DNA of 64,000 nt from VRUE01 sp963840565 (GCA_963840565.1 CAWIZH010000003.1:124001-188000), one strand, 5' to 3'; shown: positions 34,081 through 42,260, numbered from the stretch's first letter. Translations and numbers: made by a program. Notes: generated by a model not told the origin, from the letters alone.

Positions 34081-34896
34081 ATGTCGCTGAAGTGCGTCTA
34101 CACCGACCTCGACGGGACCCTTCTTGGCAAGGGCGCCTCGCTCTTCCGCGACGCCGAGGGGGGCTTCTCGCTCGCCCAGTCCCGCGGCCTCGAGGCCTGC
34201 CAGCGGGCCGGGGTCGAGGTCGTGATCATGTCCGGCCGCCGCGAGCCCCAGGTCCACGAGTGCGCCCGCCTGATCGGGCAGGCGTCATACATCTACGAGG
34301 CCGGCTGCGCCTTCGCGATCGAGGGAGAGACGACGTTGATGACCGGCGAGATGGTCCCCGACGAGGACGGCACCATCTACGAGAAGATCGAGCAGCGCGG
34401 CATCCCAAAGCTGCTGTTCGGGCACTTCGACGGGCGGCTCGAGTACCACGCGCCCTGGCACACCGGGCGCATCCTCTCCCATCTCTTCCGCGGCAAGGTC
34501 GACGTCGAGGAGGCCAACCGCCTGCTCGAAGCCGAGGGCCACGGCGACCTGCGGCTGCTCGACAACGGCGCGATCGGCCGCGAGATGCCGGCGATCGACG
34601 GCCCCACCCACGCCTACCACCTGGTCCCCAAAATGGTCAGCAAGGCCGGCGCCGTCGCCGCCCACGCCCGCGTCCGTGGCTACGACCCGGCCGACTGCAT
34701 CGCCGTCGGTGACTCGGTCGAGGACCTCGAGGTCGCCGCCGCGGTCGGTCGCTTCTTCGTCGTCGCCAACGGACCCGAGCGCGACCCTGGCCTGCGTGCG
34801 ACGCTCGGCAGCTGGGACAACGCCACCGTCACCGAGGGCGCGATGGGTGACGGCTTCTATGAGGCCGTCATCTCGACGCTGGTCGAGCGCCGCTGA
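34081..34896 (+). CDS. HAD-superfamily phosphatase, mannosyl-3-phosphoglycerate phosphatase-like
   Basis: A 271-residue HAD type IIB phosphatase. Motif I DLDGTLL (residues 8-14) carries the nucleophile Asp and acid/base Asp. Motif II is IMSGR, motif III the Lys in PKMVSKAGAVAAH, and motif IV AVGDSVEDLEVA. The cap domain lies between motifs II and III, as in Cof/MPGP phosphatases that act on sugar phosphates. The substrate is not certain. ATG 34081 begins directly at the HAD core. Confidence 0.86.
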   Translation: MSLKCVYTDLDGTLLGKGASLFRDAEGGFSLAQSRGLEACQRAGVEVVIMSGRREPQVHECARLIGQASYIYEAGCAFAIEGETTLMTGEMVPDEDGTIYEKIEQRGIPKLLFGHFDGRLEYHAPWHTGRILSHLFRGKVDVEEANRLLEAEGHGDLRLLDNGAIGREMPAIDGPTHAYHLVPKMVSKAGAVAAHARVRGYDPADCIAVGDSVEDLEVAAAVGRFFVVANGPERDPGLRATLGSWDNATVTEGAMGDGFYEAVISTLVERR

Positions 34897-34906
34897 GGCT
34901 CAGCGG
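34890..34906. repeat. Palindrome holding both convergent stop codons
   Basis: CCGCTGAG, one base, then CTCAGCGG. The TGA of the HAD gene lies in the left half and the mirrored TGA of hipA in the right half. The two genes are only 3 bp apart. Confidence 0.6.
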
Positions 34907-36171
34907 TACCCCTCGAGGGCGTAGGCATTGAGGAACTGACGGCGCCAGAAGTAGACGCGCTCCGCCTCGCTCATCCGAGCGAGGTCACAGACCTCCGCCC
35001 ACTGGGATTCCACCGTCTCGATCTGGTGGTCGACGATCTCGCGCGCCTCGGCGGCGTTGAGCAGGTAGGTCGCCGCTGCCTCGAGGCAGCCGCTCAGCTG
35101 GCTCATCCGGTAGCCGCTCGGGGCAATCTGCATCGCCTGCGATGCCTCGCCGCCGCTGCGCGGCTGCGGGCAGATGTCGTAGGCAGGAGTCAGCGTCAGC
35201 GCCTCGCCGTCCCAGAAGGCGGCATGGTTGCGCGCGTGATCGTCGGTGTTGCCGACGAGGACGTTGAAGACGATGCGGGCGAAAAGCTCCCGCAGCGTTG
35301 CCTTCGGCGCCGTGAAGCGCTCGCGGACGATCTGGGCCAGGTCGGCGTAGCTCGCGTAACGCGCCTGCATCTCGTCGAGTTCGAGCATGGTCAGCGCCGA
35401 GACGATCGCTCGCCGCCGCTCGCCGCCCGCGACCTCGTCGCGATCGAAGCGCTCGACCAGGAGCACGTCCCTGCCCATCGACTCCCCGAGCTCGACCTTG
35501 GCGACATCGAGCCCAACCCGCGCCGCAAGCTCCATCGCCACAAGCTCCCCCTTTACCACCGCGTAGGTATCGGTCGAGGAGGAGAACTTCGCGATCAACC
35601 GGCGCCCGCCGTCGGTGAGCAGGGCCTTCGGGCGAGCGCCGCCAACCGAGCTGCCGTGCAGCAGGGCGCGGTCCAAATCGCCGGAGAGCGGCTTCTTTTC
35701 GTCAACCAGGCTCGCTGCCTGCTGAAGTTCCTCCAGCGAAGCGCCGTCCCTCGCCCGGGCAACGTAGGCCTCGGCGGACGCTTGAAAATCGAGCGCCCCA
35801 ATCCGGTCGGAGCCGGACTCGAGCAGGTAGGTCAGGGGCCCGAACACGGCAGGATCGTCGTCGGCCGCACTGGCCCCCTTTCCGAGCAGATGCCGCATGA
35901 TCACCCGCTGCCCCCAAGCGTCCGGCATGGCGTCGTTGATGCAGCCGGCCACGGTCATCCCGTCAAGCGGCGCGATCAGACCCGCTTGCAGGGGCAGCTC
36001 CGGCAGGTAGAGCGAGATCGCCGCGTCGCGGCCGAGATAGCTTTGGCCGTAGTTGAAGTTGACCAGGTCACCGGTGACGTGAAGGCGCCCGGCGACGACC
36101 GGCTCGGTCGCCCGCGGCAGCCAGATCCACACGTAGGCCTCATCCGGCTGTCGCCCGCGCTCAGAACTCAT
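34900..36171 (-). CDS. hipA: HipA-family Ser/Thr kinase toxin
   Basis: A 423-residue HipA-like kinase. The HipA N-terminal domain (GDLVNFNYGQSYL, LPLQAGLIAP) precedes a Gly-rich ATP-binding/activation loop SSVGGARPKAL with the autophosphorylated Ser. Further on are the catalytic NTDDHARNHA motif and the metal-binding YDICP. Family members phosphorylate aminoacyl-tRNA synthetases such as GltX and cause growth arrest, neutralised by HipB. The hipB gene overlaps its start by 11 bp. All catalytic residues appear intact. Confidence 0.9.
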   Translation of the reverse strand: MSSERGRQPDEAYVWIWLPRATEPVVAGRLHVTGDLVNFNYGQSYLGRDAAISLYLPELPLQAGLIAPLDGMTVAGCINDAMPDAWGQRVIMRHLLGKGASAADDDPAVFGPLTYLLESGSDRIGALDFQASAEAYVARARDGASLEELQQAASLVDEKKPLSGDLDRALLHGSSVGGARPKALLTDGGRRLIAKFSSSTDTYAVVKGELVAMELAARVGLDVAKVELGESMGRDVLLVERFDRDEVAGGERRRAIVSALTMLELDEMQARYASYADLAQIVRERFTAPKATLRELFARIVFNVLVGNTDDHARNHAAFWDGEALTLTPAYDICPQPRSGGEASQAMQIAPSGYRMSQLSGCLEAAATYLLNAAEAREIVDHQIETVESQWAEVCDLARMSEAERVYFWRRQFLNAYALEGYR

Positions 36172-36493
36172 CCCTCACGTCCTCCTTGCGAGGCCGCACC
36201 CGCTCCGGCAGCAAGGCGCTGCGGGCACGAGTGCGATCGAGATCGAGCGTCAGCCGCGAGCGATCGGCATGGAACAGGGGAACGCCAACCAGCGAGGCGA
36301 CCTCGAAGGTGGTGCCGAGGCGGACGCTCGGATCGCCGCGCTCGATCTTGATCAAGGTGCCAGGTGTGATCCCCGCCCGCTCGGCGAGCTCGGCCTGGGA
36401 CCAGCGGCGCTCCCGCCGGGCCATGCGGATCTGCTCCCCCAGCAGCAGGACAGCCTCTTTGGCATAACGGGAATATGCGCGTGCCCGCTTCAT
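36161..36493 (-). CDS. hipB: HipB-like XRE-family antitoxin/repressor
   Basis: A 110-residue protein with a Cro/C1-type HTH (QIRMARRERRWSQAELAERAGITPGTLIKIERGDPSVRLGTTFEVASLVGV, split into the usual five helices) and a charged C-terminal tail. It precedes hipA with an 11 bp overlap, the standard order of a HipBA toxin-antitoxin unit. It should bind HipA and repress the operon from the AT-rich region upstream of its start. Confidence 0.88.
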   Translation of the reverse strand: MKRARAYSRYAKEAVLLLGEQIRMARRERRWSQAELAERAGITPGTLIKIERGDPSVRLGTTFEVASLVGVPLFHADRSRLTLDLDRTRARSALLPERVRPRKEDVRDEF

Positions 36494-36537
36494 TAGTTCT
36501 TCAATATATCATATTTTAAAACTATAAACTTCATTAT

Positions 36538-36559
36538 TTCGAAGATGCTATGCTTCGAA
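36538..36559. promoter_or_regulatory. Candidate HipB operator
   Basis: TTCGAAG, eight bases, then CTTCGAA. The inverted repeat with an 8-base spacer copies the geometry of the E. coli HipB operators (TATCC-N8-GGATA), though the sequence differs. It lies 45 bp upstream of hipB in the only strongly AT-rich stretch of this neighbourhood (36494-36560), which also serves the divergent DtxR-family gene. Confidence 0.5.
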
Positions 36560-36636
36560 TCCGCGTTCCGCCGAGACTCACGCTTGGGATAGCTAGTATC
36601 GGATGAGCCCCGTACTCGACCCCGAAGGAGCGCCCC

Positions 36637-37350
36637 TTGTCGCAGGAAACCGCGACCGTTGCCGAGCAGGAGTACCTGGAGATCATGTTCTGGCTCGAGG
36701 AGGCCGGGCTGCCGATGACCGGCGCCAACATCGCCCGCGCGATGCAGCTCTCGCCCCCCACCGTGCACGAGATGATCGGCCGCCTCGTCAGTGACGGCTA
36801 CGTCGAGCGCAAGCCCGACAAGTCGCTCGACTTCACCGCGTCCGGGCGCGAGCACGCCAGCCACATCGTCCGCCGCCACCGCATGATCGAGCGCTTCCTC
36901 ACCGACGTGCTCGGCATTCCCTGGGACGAGGTCCACGAGGAGGCGGAGCGGATCGAGCACGCGATGTCGCCGGTGCTGGAGGAGCGGATGCGCGCCGCGA
37001 TCGGCGACGCAACCACCTGCCCCCACGGCCACCCGATCGTCGAGGGCGCCCGCGAGCAGGGCTCTCTCCTCTCCGACGTCGAGCCCGGCGCCAAAGTCGT
37101 CGTCCTGCGCTTCGAGAACGAGGCCGAGGAGCTGCTGCACTACCTTAAGGACGCAGGGTTGGATCCAGGTCTGGAGGGCACGGTCGAGAGCTCAGGTGAC
37201 GACGGTGTCGTGATCATCTCCGACCAGGGCAGCCACCACGTCTCCAGCAGCGTCGCCGAGACTGTCTCCGTCCGTGCCGACCCGGCACCGCCGCCTCGCG
37301 CCACGATCCCGGAGCAACTCGTCCTATCTAGCGACCGCTACGGTCGCTGA
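36637..37350 (+). CDS. DtxR/MntR-family metal-dependent repressor
   Basis: A 237-residue regulator starting at TTG 36637, with AAGGAG eight bases upstream. The N-terminal winged helix (QEYLEIMFWLEEAGLPMTGANIA, then SPPTVHEMIGRLVSDGYV) is followed by the dimerisation/metal domain. That domain holds HRMIERFLTDVLG, EEAERIEHAMS and CPHGHPI with conserved His/Cys ligands, and an FeoA-like SH3 domain closes the chain. It represses metal uptake genes when loaded with Fe(II) or Mn(II); which metal is unclear. The stop lies in the left arm of an inverted repeat shared with the convergent rskA-like gene. Confidence 0.9.
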   Translation: MSQETATVAEQEYLEIMFWLEEAGLPMTGANIARAMQLSPPTVHEMIGRLVSDGYVERKPDKSLDFTASGREHASHIVRRHRMIERFLTDVLGIPWDEVHEEAERIEHAMSPVLEERMRAAIGDATTCPHGHPIVEGAREQGSLLSDVEPGAKVVVLRFENEAEELLHYLKDAGLDPGLEGTVESSGDDGVVIISDQGSHHVSSSVAETVSVRADPAPPPRATIPEQLVLSSDRYGR

Positions 37351-37450
37351 GACGGCGAAAATCAAGCCTGGCAAGGACGCAGGGAGCGAAGCGTGCTCTG
37401 CACGTGAGCGACTGAGGACGCCGCCAGGCGCCGATTTGCAGCCGTCTCAG
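37347..37450. terminator. Composite inverted repeat with both stop codons in its arms
   Basis: CTGAGACGGC (37347-37356) pairs with GCCGTCTCAG (37441-37450). Further in, AAATC pairs with GATTT and GCCTGGC (37366-37372) with GCCAGGC (37423-37429), and GTGC-TCT-GCAC closes a small apical hairpin. The TGA of the DtxR-family gene and the mirrored TGA of the anti-sigma gene are each inside an outer arm. Confidence 0.65.
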
Positions 37451-38139
37451 TTCGGGATCGCGACGCTGACGATTGGCTTGCTCGTCGGCTGAACGCTGCC
37501 GCCGCGCGGCTCGGCGGTGACCATCACCGTGTTGACGCCGTACATGTTGTCGATCGTCGCCGTCGCGGTGCCATCGGAGTTGGGGACGAAGAGCGCCTTC
37601 GCCGAAATCACCTGCTTGCCGCGCTGCACCCACGCCTGCAGGACCTTGCCGGCAGGGAGCTGGTGCAGGTTGGCGAGGCGCAGCGTGCCCGTTTCGCCCG
37701 CGCGCACCATCTCCGCGGTGACGCCCGGTGAGTGACCGGTGACCACGGTGGTGGTCTTGGGGCCGCCACCCGAGCCACTGTCGCGGATCGCGTAGCCGCC
37801 AACCGCCGCGATGATCAGGGCCAGCGCCGCCAGGCCGGCAATGGGACGCAGCCCGAACCGCCACCGCGAAGCCTCTCGGGCAGCGGGCGCCGCTTGCGGC
37901 CCCGCAGCCTCCGAACGCACCTGCTCCATCAAGCGACTGCGCAGCGCCGCCGGCGCCTCGACCCGCTCCACCGTCTCCGGCAGCACCCGCACCGCGGGTC
38001 GCAACCGCTGCAGTTCCTGCTCGCACTCCGGGCAGCCGGCGATGTGGCGTTCCAGCTCCGCCGCCTCGCCGGGCTCCAGGGCTCCCAGCAGGTAGGCGGC
38101 AATGTCGTCGCGCCGACGGTCGTGCTCTGTCTCGTTCAT
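37447..38139 (-). CDS. RskA-like anti-sigma factor
   Basis: A 230-residue membrane anti-sigma factor. The N-terminal zinc-binding anti-sigma domain has H32-x3-C36-x2-C39. A single membrane helix follows (PIAGLAALALIIAAVGGYAI), then a C-terminal RskA/anti-sigma-K domain (TGTLRLANLHQLPAGKVLQAWV to VMVTAEPRGGSVQPTSKPIV). It should hold the sigma factor encoded just upstream until regulated proteolysis frees it. Its ATG overlaps the sigma stop (ATGA). Confidence 0.92.
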   Translation of the reverse strand: MNETEHDRRRDDIAAYLLGALEPGEAAELERHIAGCPECEQELQRLRPAVRVLPETVERVEAPAALRSRLMEQVRSEAAGPQAAPAAREASRWRFGLRPIAGLAALALIIAAVGGYAIRDSGSGGGPKTTTVVTGHSPGVTAEMVRAGETGTLRLANLHQLPAGKVLQAWVQRGKQVISAKALFVPNSDGTATATIDNMYGVNTVMVTAEPRGGSVQPTSKPIVSVAIPN

Positions 38140-38717
38140 GCCAATCCCCCCGCCAGCTCTCCGCGAATCTTCTCCAAACCGAGTCTCATCCGTCCCTTCA
38201 CCGTGCCCAGTGGCACTTCCAGCATCGTCGCGATCTCCGAGTGGCTGAAGCCGCCGAAGTAGGCCAGCTCGATCACCTTCGACTGCTCGCCGGGCAGCTC
38301 GCCCAGCGCACCGCGCAGCTCGTGCGTCGTCTCACGGCGCAGCGCCTCGGCATCGGTCAGCTCCGCGGCCGGCCGGTGCTCGAGCACCGCATCGTCGTCG
38401 AAGTCGAGCTTCGGCGCCCGTCCCGCCTTGCTGCGCAGGAAGTCGATCGCCCGGTTGCGGACGATGCCGAGCATCCAGGTGCGAACGCTGCCGCGCGCCC
38501 GGTCGTAGCGAGCACCGCTGCGCCAGATCGAGATGAAGGCCTCCTGGACGACGTCTTCGGCCGCCCCTCGCTCGCCGACGATGCGGTAGGCGAGCGAGTA
38601 GGCGACCCCGCCATGGCGGTCGTAGAAGACCTCGAACGCATCGGGATCCTTCTCGCCGATCCGCGGCATCAGCTCCTCATCGGCGAGTCGCTCGGCTTTG
38701 CTTGCCCGGATCTTCAT
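38136..38717 (-). CDS. ECF RNA polymerase sigma factor, SigK-like
   Basis: A 193-residue group 4 sigma factor. Region 2 is visible in FEVFYDRHGGVAYSLAYRIVGERGAAEDVVQEAFISIWR with RGSVRTWMLGIVRNRAID. Region 4 is in LPGEQSKVIELAYFGGFSHSEIATMLEVPLGTVKGRMRLGLEKIR. The pairing with an RskA-type anti-sigma factor and the sequence style indicate the SigK/ECF19 group. It lies 23 bp downstream of two ferritin-like genes on the same strand, which are likely members of the operon or regulon. Confidence 0.92.
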   Translation of the reverse strand: MKIRASKAERLADEELMPRIGEKDPDAFEVFYDRHGGVAYSLAYRIVGERGAAEDVVQEAFISIWRSGARYDRARGSVRTWMLGIVRNRAIDFLRSKAGRAPKLDFDDDAVLEHRPAAELTDAEALRRETTHELRGALGELPGEQSKVIELAYFGGFSHSEIATMLEVPLGTVKGRMRLGLEKIRGELAGGLA

Positions 38718-38740
38718 TTGGCTGCGCTCGTCCTATCCGG

Positions 38741-39379
38741 CTACTGGATGAACGGTTCGACCGCCTTCAGCACCTTAGCTTCGCTCAGTGCCGGGTCGAA
38801 GGCGACCGGTGCCGGTTCGTCCCCGTTCTGCAGCCGGATCGCCGCCGCGTGGCGCGCCTCGACCTGGACGATCGAGCCAGCCGCTTCCAGCACTTCTTTG
38901 GACTTGATCTGCGGAGCGGCGCCGTTGTAGGCGCTGACCCCGGTGTCCTCGAAGGTCTGGGCGAGCTCGAGGAAGCCGGCGGTACCGCTGTAGGGGAAGT
39001 CGAATTTCGGCTCCGCGACGGGCTTGCCGCCGAGCTTCTTGATCGTTTCGGTCAGCGCCCCGACGTGTTCGTCCTCGTCGCGCCCGATCAGGTCGATCAG
39101 GCTCTTCAGGTCACCGCTCGCCTTCGCCCTGCTCTTCGCTTCCTTGTAGAAGCTCGACTCGAGGTACTCGAGCGTGAGGGCAAAGTTGAGGATGTCGACG
39201 TCGCTGCTGCCGGACATCGCCAGTGCCTTGCCGACGAAGGGCCCGACCATTACCGCGCCGTAGACCGCACCGGCCGCCAGCGCTCCCTTGAGGATCACCT
39301 CGCTGCGGGAAAGGTCGTCGCTGTCCTCGTCGATGCGCACACCGGCGAGCTCGGGCTGGGCCAGGATCTGGTCAGTCAT
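38741..39379 (-). CDS. Ferritin-like domain protein 1
   Basis: A 212-residue protein with one N-terminal hydrophobic segment (VILKGALAAGAVYGAVMVGPFVG) and a four-helix ferritin-like bundle (DUF4439/Ferritin_2-like). The bundle has ILNFALTLEYLESSFYKEA, IGRDEDEHVGALTETI, FLELAQTFEDTGVSAYNG and IVQVEARHAAAIR. The Glu and E-x-x-H residues on these helices suit a di-metal site. Start ATG 39379 follows AAGGAG. It is a paralogue of the gene upstream. Role unknown; such pairs often accompany SigK/RskA in this group of actinobacteria. Confidence 0.85.
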   Translation of the reverse strand: MTDQILAQPELAGVRIDEDSDDLSRSEVILKGALAAGAVYGAVMVGPFVGKALAMSGSSDVDILNFALTLEYLESSFYKEAKSRAKASGDLKSLIDLIGRDEDEHVGALTETIKKLGGKPVAEPKFDFPYSGTAGFLELAQTFEDTGVSAYNGAAPQIKSKEVLEAAGSIVQVEARHAAAIRLQNGDEPAPVAFDPALSEAKVLKAVEPFIQ

Positions 39380-39408
39380 CTCGTTCTCCTTTTCTTTGCG
39401 CGCCGGAG

Positions 39409-40077
39409 TCAGCCGACGATGAAGGGTTCGACGGACTTGAGTACTTCGGCCGCGCCAGCGGGTTTGGCGAAGGCTCCGTCAGGGGTGACCTGTTCGCCGA
39501 GCAGCGTGTTGAGCGCCGCCGCGTGGCGGCCCTCGACGCTGTGGATCGAAAGTGCCGCCGAGAGCACCGAGGCGCCCTTGATGTAGGGCGCCTGGCCGAG
39601 GTAGGCGGCGGCGCCGAGGTTCTCCACCGTCGCGGCCAGTTCGAGCACCGACTTGGCGCTCTTCAGCGGGAATTCGGTCTTCGGCTTCGGCGCCGGGGTG
39701 CCCCCCATCTGCTTGACGAAGCCGGTCAAGGCGGTGACGTGTTCGGCCTCCTCCTCGCCGAACTTGCGGATCGTCGCCAGGTCGGAGCCCTTGAAGAGCC
39801 CGCTCTTGACGACGTCTTCGTAGAAGGCCGTCTCGAGGTACTCGAGGGTGAGGGCGTAGTTGAGGATGCCGACGTCGCCCTTGCCGAATTTCTCGGTGCC
39901 GGACCCGCTCGTTGCAGCGGCGGTACCGGTCGTGGTCGTCGTGCCGCTGTCGCTGCCGCAGGCGGCGAGGAAGGCCGCCAGCGCGGTCGAGCCGCCGGTC
40001 ACGGCGAGCAGCTTGCGCCGCGAGACCGGATCGCTGGCAACGCGGGACAGCGCGCTCTCTTTGTTCGCAACAGCCAT
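39409..40077 (-). CDS. Ferritin-like domain protein 2, Tat-type lipoprotein
   Basis: A 222-residue paralogue of the next gene with an export signal. SRRKLL plus a hydrophobic stretch suggests the Tat route, and LAAC is a lipobox, so the mature protein should be lipid-anchored outside the membrane. A Thr/Ser-rich linker precedes the ferritin-like bundle (ILNYALTLEYLETAFYEDV, EEEAEHVTALTGFV, LELAATVENLGAAAYLG, IHSVEGRHAAALN). ATG 40077 follows AGGAGG. Upstream a GGAAC...CGTAGT pair could be an ECF-type promoter, though its spacing is short. Confidence 0.87.
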   Translation of the reverse strand: MAVANKESALSRVASDPVSRRKLLAVTGGSTALAAFLAACGSDSGTTTTTGTAAATSGSGTEKFGKGDVGILNYALTLEYLETAFYEDVVKSGLFKGSDLATIRKFGEEEAEHVTALTGFVKQMGGTPAPKPKTEFPLKSAKSVLELAATVENLGAAAYLGQAPYIKGASVLSAALSIHSVEGRHAAALNTLLGEQVTPDGAFAKPAGAAEVLKSVEPFIVG

Positions 40078-40158
40078 GCTTCCTCCTGGGTAGGGATGGG
40101 CTTCTGCCCACCACTACGCGCGGCGTTCCAGGTCGGATCAGCGGGAGGGAACTCGGAG

Positions 40159-41262
40159 CTAGGCAGGCGAGCCGGCGCGGACGCGCTCCAGCGCCTGGGC
40201 GATGCGCGCGACCCCCTCGGGGATCCGCTCCGGCGGCACGCTGGCGAAGGAGAGGCGGAGGCTGTTGTCGCCGCCCTCGATCATGAAGTCGGGGCCGGCG
40301 ACGAAGGCAACGCCCTCGCCCTTGGCCTCGGCCAATAGCACGGTCGTGTCGGTGCCCTCGGCGAGGTCGAGCCAGAGGAAGTAGCCACCGCCGGGAACGA
40401 CGAACTCGGCCTCGGGGATCTGCTCGCCCAGCGCCCTGACCAGCGCGTCACGGCGGTCGCGCAAGGCGCCTTTGACGAACTCGATGTTGCGGTCGAGCCC
40501 GCCGGACTTGCAGAGCTCGAGCACCACGGCCTCGGCCAGCATGTTCGGCGAGATGTAGGTCTCGTTGGCCCGCTTCGCCAGCTTCGCGATCTGCTCCGCC
40601 GGCCCGGCAAGATAGCCGACCCGCACTCCGGGACTGACCGTCTTCGAGAAGGAAGAGGCGTGAACCACCCGGTCCGCCCTGTCGATCTCGAGCATCGTCT
40701 CCAGCGCCTCGTCCTCGAAGGGGAGCTCGCGGTAGGGGTCGTCCTCGAAGATCCAGAAGCCGTGCTCAGCGGCGAGCTCGACCAGACGCACCCGCTTCTC
40801 GGCCGAGAGCGTGCAGCCCGCCGGGTTGTGGAAGTTGGGAATGATGTGGGCGAGCTTGATCGGCCCCTCGGCAAGCGCGGCTTCGAAAGCCGCGATGTCC
40901 AGGCCGTCGTCCTCGAGCGGCACCGGCACCAGCTCGACCCCGAGCCGCTGCAGCATCAGGAGCGTGCGGTCATAGGTCGGCTGCTCGACGACAACCCGGT
41001 CGCCGGCCTCAAGCAGGTGCTCGAACAGCATCCAGCCCGCCTCGAGCGAGCCATTGGCGACCATCACCTGCGCCGGATCGAGTCCACCATGTCTCTCGGC
41101 GATCCACTGACACAGTCCTGGGTGCCCGATCCCGGTCCCGTAAGAGAGCGCCTTTTCCCAATCCTCGGCAAGCGCAACCGCGGCAGCCTCAGCCACAGCC
41201 TGGCGCGGCAGGATGTCCGCACTGGGCGCCCCGCGAGCAAAAGAAATCGTGTCACCAGCCAT
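40159..41262 (-). CDS. PLP-dependent aminotransferase, class I/II (2-aminoadipate-type)
   Basis: A 367-residue fold-type I aminotransferase. Landmarks are MVANGSLEAGWML, VEQPTYDR, IPNFHNPAGCTLS with the conserved Asn-Pro, FEDDPYRELPFED carrying the PLP-binding Asp-Tyr, and SSFSKTVSPGVRVGYLAG with the Schiff-base Lys. It is most like LysN/2-aminoadipate or valine-pyruvate transaminases and lacks the GntR-type HTH of MocR proteins. The amino-acid substrate is not fixed by sequence. Confidence 0.9.
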   Translation of the reverse strand: MAGDTISFARGAPSADILPRQAVAEAAAVALAEDWEKALSYGTGIGHPGLCQWIAERHGGLDPAQVMVANGSLEAGWMLFEHLLEAGDRVVVEQPTYDRTLLMLQRLGVELVPVPLEDDGLDIAAFEAALAEGPIKLAHIIPNFHNPAGCTLSAEKRVRLVELAAEHGFWIFEDDPYRELPFEDEALETMLEIDRADRVVHASSFSKTVSPGVRVGYLAGPAEQIAKLAKRANETYISPNMLAEAVVLELCKSGGLDRNIEFVKGALRDRRDALVRALGEQIPEAEFVVPGGGYFLWLDLAEGTDTTVLLAEAKGEGVAFVAGPDFMIEGGDNSLRLSFASVPPERIPEGVARIAQALERVRAGSPA

Positions 41263-41324
41263 GGCGCGACATTAGCAACGCCCACCCGTCGCCGATCCGT
41301 GCCTCCAAGGGGGGAGAACCGGGG

Positions 41325-41370
41325 CGTGTCTGAGCTTAGCCACGACATATCGTGGGAAAGCTCAGACACG
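41325..41370. repeat. Near-perfect 46 bp palindrome between divergent genes
   Basis: CGTGTCTGAGCTT (41325-41337) pairs with AAGCTCAGACACG (41358-41370), and inside it CCACGA (41340-41345) pairs with TCGTGG (41350-41355) around CATA. It covers the first possible start (GTG 41352) of the rightward gene. It could be an operator for the divergent promoters or a transcript hairpin. Confidence 0.65.
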
Positions 41371-42260
41371 TCGGATTGGGATGGCAGATCGTCAAATTGG
41401 CCGAGCGACAACATGGCGTTGTGGGCCGGGGGCAACTGATCGAGCATGGGATGCCAGCAAGGACCATCGAGGAGTGGGTCCAGAGCGGGCGACTTCACCC
41501 AATGCACCGAGAGGTCTTTGCGGTGGGGCATCCCCGTATCGCAGAGCCTGGGCGCCGATGGGCTGCCGTCCTCGCCTATGGATCCGGAACGCTGCTGAGC
41601 CATCGAAGCGCAGCAGCGCTCTGGGGTCTGGCTCGTCAGCGCTCTCAGCTCATCGACGTCACCGCCCCTACCGGACGCCAGGGAATCGACAGGCGCTCCG
41701 GCATCTTCATCCATCGCGGGCGACTTCACCCAGAGGATCGTGCCGTTCGGGCTGGGATCCCGGTGACCACGGTCGCTCGCACGCTCTTCGATATGGCTGA
41801 ATTCGTGAACCTCAAGCGCCTCGAATCCGCTTGGGAGGAGGCCGACCGCCTAAACCTGCTGCAGCTGCGTGCCGTAGAGGACGTCTGTGAGCGCGGCTAC
41901 GGACGGCGCGCCCTGAAACCGATCCGGCGCCTACTTGCTGAAGCCAGGGCCGCGATGATCACCCGCTCGCCGCTCGAGGACGACTTTGCAGCGCTCTGCC
42001 GTGAGCACCGCCTGCCGATGCCCTCCTTCAACACGACCGTCCTCGGCTACGAGGTCGACGCCCTCTGGCCTGCTCAGCTCCTCGCCGCTGAGCTCGACAG
42101 CTGGGAATTCCACAGTCACCGCGCCGCCTTCGAGCGCGACCGCATCCGAGATGCTGCCCTGCAAGTCGCGGGCTACCGGACCCTCCGCATCACCGACCGC
42201 CGCATGAACAACGAAGCTCCCACCCTCGCAAACGAGCTTCGAGCGCTGCTCCGGCCCTAA
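41352..42260 (+). CDS. AbiEi-type antitoxin-domain / DUF559 protein
   Basis: A 302-residue protein. The N-terminal winged helix matches AbiEi-like antitoxin domains (LAERQHGVVGRGQLIEHGMPARTIEEWVQSGRLHPMHREVFAVGH). The C-terminal part has the DUF559/Vsr-like nuclease-fold pattern (YEVDALWPAQLLAAELDSWEFH, FERDRIRDAALQVAGYRTLRIT), including the acidic residues before and in AELDSWEFH. No AbiEii toxin gene adjoins, so it is an orphan of a family frequent in actinobacteria. The start is GTG 41352 or TTG 41376; the first falls inside a 46 bp palindrome. Confidence 0.8.
   Translation: MGKLRHVGLGWQIVKLAERQHGVVGRGQLIEHGMPARTIEEWVQSGRLHPMHREVFAVGHPRIAEPGRRWAAVLAYGSGTLLSHRSAAALWGLARQRSQLIDVTAPTGRQGIDRRSGIFIHRGRLHPEDRAVRAGIPVTTVARTLFDMAEFVNLKRLESAWEEADRLNLLQLRAVEDVCERGYGRRALKPIRRLLAEARAAMITRSPLEDDFAALCREHRLPMPSFNTTVLGYEVDALWPAQLLAAELDSWEFHSHRAAFERDRIRDAALQVAGYRTLRITDRRMNNEAPTLANELRALLRP

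Noticed and set aside
40095..40150. Firm SigK promoter upstream of the ferritin-like gene
   Set aside because: GGAAC and CGTAGT are visible, but the spacing is shorter than usual for ECF promoters, so only a mention is justified.
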